A stretch of DNA of 52,793 bases from an uncultured Acetatifactor sp. GTDB taxonomy: Bacteria > Bacillota > Clostridia > Lachnospirales > Lachnospiraceae. The notes under the pieces were generated by a model. It did no database searches and had not been told where the DNA came from. It saw nothing but the letters and a program-made list of their open reading frames with translations. Within the stretch, counting starts at the first letter, position 1; the number at the start of each line of letters is the position of its first letter. The translations under genes and the position numbers were made by a program. The DNA is taken from assembly GCA_947589505.1 (NCBI GenBank), contig CANQCF010000004.1:1-52793 (forward strand), written 5' to 3'. Below, piece by piece: positions 1-6,076 of this stretch.

Positions 1-378
1 TATCCGATATAACAAATAAGTGAAACTAGCAAATGGATTTGCGATTGTACTCATGGATGAGGCATAGCTTTGGAAGACGGAAGTGCTTTTCCGTTCCCTT
101 TGTCTATTCCGAATTGGCTTTTCTGCCGGATATCCCAGTGGATCCATTTGTAATCAGTTATTTTTCTATGGAGGTTGTGTGTGTACTACACATTAACCAT
201 AATGGGGTGTCCCGGAGACGGGGCATCCCCCTCTAAAGGGTGTGTGAAGCAAAAAAACTGCGACATCTAAGCCGAAGTGTATCAAAAGCAACTGTAAAGA
301 AATGTAAGAGGGTCAGAAAGCGCCGGCGCTGCTTTGCGCATGGCACGGGCCCGGTTATTTGTATAGGAGAAGTTGACT
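1..378 (+). other. non-coding leader with a strong hairpin
   Basis: No convincing gene is visible here. A reading frame of 67 codons starting near position 33 has no Shine-Dalgarno sequence and an unremarkable composition, so I do not call it. The clearest structure is a hairpin at 204-229: about ten base pairs, including G-U pairs, around a six-base loop. It is not followed by a T-run, so it looks like a leader structure rather than a terminator. The stretch then runs into the Shine-Dalgarno sequence AGGAGA at 365-370 of the next gene. A CCGATA at 4-9 resembles a sigma-28 -10 box, but its -35 would lie outside the window. Confidence 0.4.
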
Positions 379-1323
379 ATGAAGATTGAAAGACAGACGA
401 TCTATATGGGCGATGCCCCCAGAAATCAGGAGAATCAGAAGGCGGAGGACAGAAAGTCCGTGGACGCCAGTATGCTCACCGCAAAGTTTGACCCGATTGC
501 GGCGAGGAAGGCGGAGGCCCAGAAGAAAGCCCTGAAGGTAGTGGGCGATGTGTTTGCCGGGGACCGGAAGATCGATGAGGATCTGGAAAAACGCCGCACC
601 AGGATCAAGGATCTTCAGCAGGAAAACGGAGCGTACAGAAAGTCCATTTCCGAGCTGGAGGGGCTGCGGGAGGAAATCCGGAAGCAGTGCGGCGTAGCGG
701 AGGACAGCCAGGAGGAACAGGATCTTCGCCTGATGGCAAAGGGAATGGACGCGTCCCGTCCCGGCTCCGGCGTGTCTCTGACGGACGAGGAGAGGAAGCG
801 CCTGCAGGAGATCCAGACCGGCGAGCTCACGGAATATCAGCAGCGTTCTCTGGAGATGAAGAAATTTGAGGAGCCCTATTGGAATGCCATTCAGGAGAAC
901 GAAGCCCAGATCGAGATGGAAAACCGGGTGATCGCCGGGACCCAGCTGGAACGGCTGAAGACCCATCCCATGGTGGACGCACAGAAAGAGGCGGAGTCCA
1001 TTTTGGAGGAGGCCGGCCGGGAGATCGTCGGCATGCTGGTGGATGAAGGCAAGGAGCACGTGGACGAGGAACTGGAGGAGAAGAAGGAAGAGGCGGAGAA
1101 GAAAGCCGAGGAAAAGGAAGAGCAGGAAGAAAAACTGGAAAAGGCGAAGGAAGAAAAGAAAGAGCAGGAGGAGCTGACGGAGGATATCTTGGAAACAACG
1201 GAAAAACTCATCCGCCAGGGGACGGACATGAAGGCCGCAAAGCAGGAGATCCAGGAGATCATGAACAAGATGAAGCTCGTGGAGGAAGATATCAAGGGAG
1301 CCGCGGTAGATAAGAATGTGTAG
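379..1323 (+). CDS. glutamate-rich coiled-coil protein of unknown function
   Basis: The protein has 314 residues from the ATG at 379, which I prefer over an in-frame TTG at 373 because AGGAGA lies eight bases before the ATG. It is soluble, with no signal peptide or membrane segment. Residues about 45-110 and 175-310 are heptad-like and highly charged; the stretch around 230-270 is almost entirely Glu, Lys and Ala and should form a long coiled coil. I do not recognise a catalytic motif. The next gene is DUF6033-like; such proteins often lie near motility genes in Lachnospiraceae, so a cell-surface or motility-associated role is possible but not shown. It has no close partner in the same operon: 418 bases separate it from the next gene. 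Confidence 0.7.
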   Translation: MKIERQTIYMGDAPRNQENQKAEDRKSVDASMLTAKFDPIAARKAEAQKKALKVVGDVFAGDRKIDEDLEKRRTRIKDLQQENGAYRKSISELEGLREEIRKQCGVAEDSQEEQDLRLMAKGMDASRPGSGVSLTDEERKRLQEIQTGELTEYQQRSLEMKKFEEPYWNAIQENEAQIEMENRVIAGTQLERLKTHPMVDAQKEAESILEEAGREIVGMLVDEGKEHVDEELEEKKEEAEKKAEEKEEQEEKLEKAKEEKKEQEELTEDILETTEKLIRQGTDMKAAKQEIQEIMNKMKLVEEDIKGAAVDKNV

Positions 1324-1537
1324 GTCCGGCGAAGGCAGAGGGTCTGCGGAGAGCATGATAACCCGGGAAGCAGAGCCAGCAGGCCGGTGAAGACTGGACT
1401 ATGTGGACGACAGAAAGCCTTGGGAAGAGGAGTGTGTGCAGGCTGCTGACATTGCGGTATGTGCGGACGATGAAAAGGCTGTGGCAATAAAGCCTGAGAG
1501 GCTTTGAAGTCCGGGAATCCCTGAAGGTCTGAAGGAA

Positions 1538-1709
1538 GGGCGGCAGATATTTGGATGACGGAAATCGAGAGAAACGGAAGTTTCTAATAAGGAAGGTCAG
1601 AAGATATTTGGAGGACAGAAATCGAGAGAAACGGAAGTTCCTAAAAGTAAGGGCGGCAGATATCTGGATGACAGAAATCGAGAGAAACGAAAGTTTCTAA
1701 TATAGAAGC
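1538..1709 (+). repeat. three tandem 57-bp repeats, each with a short hairpin
   Basis: Three near-identical units begin at about 1538, 1595 and 1651; the AGATAT core recurs at 1545, 1602 and 1658, so the period is 57 then 56. Each unit carries AATCGAGAGAAAC, a four-base purine loop (GGAA, GGAA, GAAA) and GTTTC or GTTCC. This makes a six-bp stem capped by a GNRA-type tetraloop. The array ends about 35 bases before the start of the DUF6033-like gene, so it would lie in that gene's 5' leader. The rest of the 1324-1741 gap shows no gene. Confidence 0.75.
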
Positions 1710-1741
1710 AGACGAATTTTAAGATAAGGAGGAACAGGAAC

Positions 1742-2491
1742 ATGGCAGTTCAGATGGACAAAACCCGCGGCACTCAGGAGGCTTATGGGGCTTATAGTGC
1801 AAATCAGGCGGACAAGACAAAGAAAGGGAATTATGGGAAGACGATAGGGGAGCCCAAGCTCTCGGAAAATGCCCAGAAGTACTATGAATCCCTGAAAAAG
1901 AAATACGGCGATTACGATTTTATCCTGGTCAGCAAGGATCAGAAGGATTTTGCCCAGGCAAACGCCGCAAAGTACGCGAACAAGAACAAGACGGTGGTTC
2001 TCATCGATGATGAAAAGATCGAGAGGATGGCCAGCGACGAGGAGTACCGCAAGAAGTACGAGGGCGTCCTGGACAACGCGAAGAGCCAGCTGGCTCAGTT
2101 AAAGACCAGCATGGAGAAGTCCGGGGCGAATGTGAAGGGCTACGGCATGAAGGTGAACGACGGCGGTCTGACCTCCTTCTTTGCGGTTCTGAAAAAGTCC
2201 TCCGCAGACCAGAAGGCAAGGCTCGAGAAAAAGGCCGCGGAGAAAAAGGCGGATAAGAAGGCTGCGGACAAAAAGGCCGCAAAGAAAGCCTGGGAGGAGA
2301 AGATTCACGGAGATAAGGCCAAGGGGCCGGACCGGGATCGGGAGATAGATGACGATGCAGTCGTTGTCACCGCGGATTCCGTCGAGGATCTGATGAAGAA
2401 AGTGGAAGAGTTCCGGCAGAATGAACTGATGGATTCGATCCAGACGGAAGAGGAAAAGATGATCGGCCAGAATTTTGACTTTAAGGGCTGA
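1742..2491 (+). CDS. DUF6033-like protein
   Basis: This 249-residue protein starts at an ATG preceded by AAGGAGGAACAG. Residues about 35-160 form a mixed alpha/beta region containing the phrases YYESLKKKYGDYDFILVSKD and NKTVVLIDD. A Lys/Ala-rich helix follows at about 165-190, made of repeated short KKAADKKA-type units, then an acidic C-terminus. From memory this matches the DUF6033 family found in Lachnospiraceae; I cannot run the profile. There is no signal peptide, membrane segment or catalytic motif, and the function is unknown. The three hairpin repeats immediately upstream suggest post-transcriptional control. Confidence 0.75.
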   Translation: MAVQMDKTRGTQEAYGAYSANQADKTKKGNYGKTIGEPKLSENAQKYYESLKKKYGDYDFILVSKDQKDFAQANAAKYANKNKTVVLIDDEKIERMASDEEYRKKYEGVLDNAKSQLAQLKTSMEKSGANVKGYGMKVNDGGLTSFFAVLKKSSADQKARLEKKAAEKKADKKAADKKAAKKAWEEKIHGDKAKGPDRDREIDDDAVVVTADSVEDLMKKVEEFRQNELMDSIQTEEEKMIGQNFDFKG

Positions 2492-2571
2492 GACACGGCG
2501 GAAGAAAGGGAAACGCAGCGGCGAAGTCCGCTGGACATGGAAATACTGTTTGAAAAGAAAATGGTTTTGAG

Positions 2572-2609
2572 ACAGCCGGACCGGCTTAAAAAGGGTCCGG
2601 CTGTTTGAG
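2572..2609 (+). terminator. rho-independent-like terminator
   Basis: ACAGCCGGACC at 2572-2582 pairs perfectly with GGTCCGGCTGT at 2594-2604, giving an 11-bp GC-rich stem with an 11-base loop. Only a short TTTG tail follows, so the U-tract is weak. It lies 80 bases after the DUF6033-like gene and probably ends that transcript. Confidence 0.7.
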
Positions 2610-2770
2610 CTTGTGTAAGTGCGGCGGCACAGAATTTGTGCAGGATAAGCACGACGGTTAAAATTGTAAATGTTTTATATAAAAATAGGCCATTTTTATA
2701 AAAATTGTCCCGCAGAATATAAAAACTGTAATAATTCATTGAACAAATGTGAATAATTACAAAAAAAACC

Positions 2771-2799
2771 TTGAAAAATAAACTTTATCTTGTTATTAT
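2771..2799 (+). promoter_or_regulatory. sigma-A promoter with extended -10
   Basis: TTGAAA at 2771-2776, a 17-base spacer and TATTAT at 2794-2799, with TGT directly before the -10 as an extended element. It sits in an AT-rich part of the 2492-2932 gap, which otherwise holds only the terminator, about 135 bases before the SHOCT-repeat gene. Confidence 0.6.
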
Positions 2800-2932
2800 A
2801 TTAGTAAGGTATGAGGTTTGATAGGATTTCATATACCCGTCGTCCGCCCAGGATTGCGGATATTTTTGTCGTCAACGGTCGATAAAAAGGGCTTCTAGGG
2901 CATATGAAGTACTTGGAAGGAGGTCGCTTTCT

Positions 2933-4657
2933 ATGGAAGGGGCACAAGTATTTACATGTAAAACAGCGAATAACCTGCGGAGCATTTTAAGCAGAAATAA
3001 TGATGCCACTATGTTCCTGAAGGTGGAAAATAGTAAAATTTCCGGCAAGGGATATATCTGCAACACGGATGGAAAAAACGGGTACAGCGACGAGTTTGAG
3101 GTTGGAATCGGCAAGATCAGCAGTATTTTTGAGACGGAGTATTCCGGCGAACCCGCTCTGGCGATTAATACCAGCCTGGATAATCTCTATGGCTCAAAAA
3201 AGGTGCAGCTGGTATTCCCGCAGTTAAAAGACATGGATCTTGCGGCAAAGCTGCTGAAGAAGCTGAGAGCGGACGGCGGATTTACCGACGATAAGGCAAG
3301 CACAGCTGCATACGGCACGAAGATTCCTGAACCTGCTCAGGTGAAAAAAGAGGAGGCCGCTTCTGAACCTGCCGCTCCTGCTGCGAAGTCTGTGGCAGAG
3401 CTGCGCAGCGCTGCGGCTGCAAAAAATGCCCAGGCAAAGGCGGCAGTGCCTGAACCTGCCCCGGCGCCTGCGCCTGCAAAAGCTCCTACAAAGCCGGCTG
3501 CTGCTGAAAAGCCCGTCCTGGCAGAAATTGAAATGCCTGTGCTGGACGAGACGAAGGAAGAGGAGATCACTCCTATGTCTACTCCTTCCGCAGTGATGGA
3601 CTCTTCTCTGGGAGGAACAGCGGAACTGGAACCGGTTTCCGAGCCGGAGCCCGTAAAGAAAACGGGAAAGATGACTGCGGAAGAGTACAACGAGCGTCTT
3701 GACAAGCTGAATGTCCTCCGGGACTGCGGCGTGCTGGCTGAGAAAGAGTATTATACAAAGAAATTTGAAATTGTCTGCGAATATAATGATCTGACGGACT
3801 TTAACGAGAAGATCCAAAAACTGATCGTTCTTGTGGACTGCGGGCTGCTCTCTGAGAAGGAATTTGAGGGGAACTGCATGGATATCATCAAGGAGTGCTG
3901 TAACACGGAAGTGGATGATCCGGCAGAATACCGCAAGAATATCCAGAAATTGGTGTGCATGGAGGCGGGAGGGATTCTTTCGCCTGAAGAGTACCTCAAG
4001 TACAAGCAGGTTATGCTTGATGATGTGGTGTTCACGCTCGCTGATACTCCGGAGGTATTTATACGGAAGCTGAAAAAGTTGCCGGTGCTTGTAGACTGTC
4101 AGATGATTACGGCGAAAGAGCATACGGATATGATGAATGATCTGTATTCCATGATTGACGTGGCTCCCGACAAGCCTTTGGCGAAGATGGTTGACAGATT
4201 GAACAAGTGGCCGCTGCTCGCCCAGGAGCACATTATCTCCGAGGCAGAGCTTCATAAGAAGCAGGCGCCTGTCATTGAGGCATGTATGCAGAAGGCTCTT
4301 GTCAGCCCCGAGGACGTGAACCAGGTGGGAGAGAATCTGGTAGCACTGAGGGACGGCAACTGGCTTACTGAGCAGGAATTTGAGGAGAAGAAGAAGGAAC
4401 TGCTGGCTAAGATCGATACGATTCCCAACTATATCAACAGGGTGACCATTTATGTGGCGCTTCCTAAGATGGGTCTGGAGACGCAGCAGGAGTACGAGGC
4501 ACAGAAGAAAAAGTGCATCGACGACATCTTTTCTCCTTATAAGGGAATGGATGAGTTTAAGCAGAGGGTTACCAATCTTCTGGATCTCCAGAAAGCGGGT
4601 ATGCTTACCGAGGATGAGTTTGTAGCGCACAAAGCGAAACTGATGAGCAATTTATAA
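2933..4657 (+). CDS. protein with about eight tandem SHOCT-like hairpins
   Basis: The protein has 574 residues and starts at an ATG behind AAGGAGGT. Residues 1-110 form a beta-rich globular domain. Residues 115-240 are a Pro/Ala/Lys/Glu linker typical of flexible tethers. From about 247 to the end there are roughly eight units of about 40 residues. Each has the pattern of a helix with LxxLxxLxxxG, then (I/L)(L/S)xxE(F/Y)xxKK, as in DCGLLSEKEF and KAGMLTEDEF. This is the SHOCT helical hairpin, which normally occurs once at a C-terminus. There is no signal peptide or membrane segment. SHOCT modules are thought to mediate oligomerisation or protein contacts, so a scaffold role is an inference. 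The gene stands alone between its own promoter and terminator. Confidence 0.75.
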   Translation: MEGAQVFTCKTANNLRSILSRNNDATMFLKVENSKISGKGYICNTDGKNGYSDEFEVGIGKISSIFETEYSGEPALAINTSLDNLYGSKKVQLVFPQLKDMDLAAKLLKKLRADGGFTDDKASTAAYGTKIPEPAQVKKEEAASEPAAPAAKSVAELRSAAAAKNAQAKAAVPEPAPAPAPAKAPTKPAAAEKPVLAEIEMPVLDETKEEEITPMSTPSAVMDSSLGGTAELEPVSEPEPVKKTGKMTAEEYNERLDKLNVLRDCGVLAEKEYYTKKFEIVCEYNDLTDFNEKIQKLIVLVDCGLLSEKEFEGNCMDIIKECCNTEVDDPAEYRKNIQKLVCMEAGGILSPEEYLKYKQVMLDDVVFTLADTPEVFIRKLKKLPVLVDCQMITAKEHTDMMNDLYSMIDVAPDKPLAKMVDRLNKWPLLAQEHIISEAELHKKQAPVIEACMQKALVSPEDVNQVGENLVALRDGNWLTEQEFEEKKKELLAKIDTIPNYINRVTIYVALPKMGLETQQEYEAQKKKCIDDIFSPYKGMDEFKQRVTNLLDLQKAGMLTEDEFVAHKAKLMSNL

Positions 4658-4682
4658 TCGGTTCTGAAAAAGCATTTAGGAA

Positions 4683-4709
4683 GGGCGTCTGTATCAGGCG
4701 CTCTTTTTT
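4683..4709 (+). terminator. rho-independent terminator
   Basis: An eight-bp stem (GGGCGTCT at 4683-4690 with AGGCGCTC at 4696-4703, two G-U pairs) with a five-base loop is followed by a run of six T. It ends the SHOCT-repeat gene. Confidence 0.85.
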
Positions 4710-4747
4710 GTGACCGTCCGACGGCGATTCTCTGTCACTTTTTTGTT

Positions 4748-4776
4748 GTGGTGGGCCGTAATTTGTGATAAGATAT
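4748..4776 (+). promoter_or_regulatory. probable sigma-A promoter of the NYN gene
   Basis: TTGTGG at 4748-4753, 17 bases, then TAAGAT at 4771-4776 with TGA just before it as an extended -10. An overlapping TATACT at 4776-4781 lacks a well-placed -35. It lies 50 bases upstream of the next coding start. Confidence 0.45.
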
Positions 4777-4827
4777 ACTTAGGTTATTTTGTGGAAAAAT
4801 AAATAGAAAGATTAGAGGGTGGGAAAA

Positions 4828-5739
4828 ATGGAGATAGACGATAGAAAATTGGCTCTTTTGATCGATGCGGATAATATTTCCCCGAACTATCTGAATATCA
4901 TGCTCAGCGAGGCGAAGAATTACGGGTCCGTGAGTATCCGGCGGATTTACGGAGACTGGACTTCCAACGGGAAGAATACCTGGAAGAGCATGCTTTTGGA
5001 TAACTCCCTGACTCCCATCCAGCAGTACAGCTACACTTATGGGAAAAACGCTTCAGACAGCGCCATGATCATTGATGCGATGGACATCCTTTATGCAAAT
5101 AATGTGGACGGCTTTATCCTGGCGTCCTCCGACAGCGATTTTACCAGACTGGCCATGCGTCTTCGGGAGGCCGGAAAGATTGTGATCGGCATGGGAGAGT
5201 CGAAGACGCCGGCTCCCTTTGTAAAGTCCTGCGACGAGTTCAAGGTGCTGGATATCCTGTTTAAGAATTCGCTCTCCGATGAAGAAGAGAAAAAGCTGGC
5301 GAAGACTGGAAGTTCCGCCCATGCAGGAGGCCACGATAATTTGCCGGCGCCCATCACGGAGCTTGACGTGATCAAAAAGAGTATGCTGGAGATCATCGAG
5401 AAACATTCTGATGAGAACGGGCAGATTCTCTTGTCCGAGCTGGGCCGGCTGCTCACCAGGCTGTATTCGGATTTTGACGCCCGCAATTATGGAAAATACC
5501 GGAAATTCAGTGATTTTGTAAAGAGTCTTCCGGAGTTCACTACAACGATGGAGAACACGGTGGTGTATGTGAAAAAAGCGGAGGCGGCAAGAGGGAACGC
5601 CAAAAAGACGGCGGGAAAATCCTCTTCCTCTAAAAACTCTATGAAGAAAAAGAGCGCCTCCACGGCAAAGAAGGCAAGACCTGCGGATAAGAAGCAGAAG
5701 AAAGCTAATGTAACATCAAATGCCGAAACACAGGAGTGA
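4828..5739 (+). CDS. NYN-domain protein with LOTUS/OST-HTH-like domain
   Basis: This protein has 303 residues from the ATG at 4828, preceded by the GA-rich site AGAGGGTGG; a GTG three codons earlier is less likely. Residues 4-150 are an NYN (PIN-like) domain: LALLIDADNI carries the first acidic residues, SDSAMIIDAMD the middle ones and ILASSDSDFTRLA the last, the set expected for metal binding in this fold. Residues about 180-250 match an OST-HTH/LOTUS winged helix (LLSELGRLLTR, YGKYRKFSDFVKS). The tail is Lys/Ala/Ser-rich and probably binds nucleic acid. The family (LabA/DUF88) is linked to RNA handling; nuclease activity is inferred. The next gene follows after six bases and is probably co-transcribed. 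Confidence 0.85.
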   Translation: MEIDDRKLALLIDADNISPNYLNIMLSEAKNYGSVSIRRIYGDWTSNGKNTWKSMLLDNSLTPIQQYSYTYGKNASDSAMIIDAMDILYANNVDGFILASSDSDFTRLAMRLREAGKIVIGMGESKTPAPFVKSCDEFKVLDILFKNSLSDEEEKKLAKTGSSAHAGGHDNLPAPITELDVIKKSMLEIIEKHSDENGQILLSELGRLLTRLYSDFDARNYGKYRKFSDFVKSLPEFTTTMENTVVYVKKAEAARGNAKKTAGKSSSSKNSMKKKSASTAKKARPADKKQKKANVTSNAETQE

Positions 5740-5745
5740 CCGCTT

Positions 5746-6066
5746 ATGACCTGTAAGGAATTCGAAAAAAGAATACCGGATTTTATCGGGAAAAAGATGG
5801 ATTATCCTGACCTGAAGGAGTTCCGCGGGCATATGGACTCCTGCGGGGACTGTAAGGAAGAATTATCCATCAGTCTTCTGGTGGCGGATGGCCTTCAGCA
5901 CTTGGAGGAAGGGGATTCTTTTGATTTTCAGAAGGAGTTGGATAACCGTCTGGAAGAGGCGGACAGAAAGCTGCGCCGCAACGATCGTTTTCTGAACATG
6001 GGTTTCTGGGCGGAAACCGCGGCGGTGGGAGCGCTGGCGGGAGTTCTGGCCTGGCTTTTGGCCTGA
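5746..6066 (+). CDS. zf-HC2-type single-pass membrane protein
   Basis: A 106-residue protein with an N-terminal zinc-finger-like segment: Cys3, then HMDSCGDC at about 29-36, the H-x3-C-x2-C pattern of zf-HC2 anti-sigma modules. A helical middle is followed by one C-terminal membrane helix (residues about 86-105), giving the zinc module in the cytoplasm. This is the domain order of small anti-sigma factors, but no sigma factor gene is adjacent, so the partner is unknown. It lies six bases after the NYN gene and ten before polA, so it is probably part of one transcript. Confidence 0.75.
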   Translation: MTCKEFEKRIPDFIGKKMDYPDLKEFRGHMDSCGDCKEELSISLLVADGLQHLEEGDSFDFQKELDNRLEEADRKLRRNDRFLNMGFWAETAAVGALAGVLAWLLA

Positions 6067-6076
6067 GGGGGAAGCA

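Noticed and set aside
4..9. sigma-28-like -10 (CCGATA) as a flagellar promoter
   Set aside because: The -35 would be outside the window and no motility gene is present to support it.
33..236. 67-codon open frame at the left edge
   Set aside because: No ribosome site, unremarkable composition, and it overlaps the strong hairpin at 204-229.
204..378. riboswitch in the first leader
   Set aside because: I could not match the conserved bases of any riboswitch class that I know; only a simple hairpin is supported.
355..1356. long minus-strand frame opposite the coiled-coil gene
   Set aside because: It is the shadow of a Glu/Lys-rich gene; the translation is Leu/Phe/Arg-rich with no start signals.
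3224..4630. 468-codon minus-strand frame opposite the SHOCT-repeat gene
   Set aside because: Composition rich in Leu, His and Arg, typical of an antisense shadow; the plus-strand gene has promoter, ribosome site and terminator.
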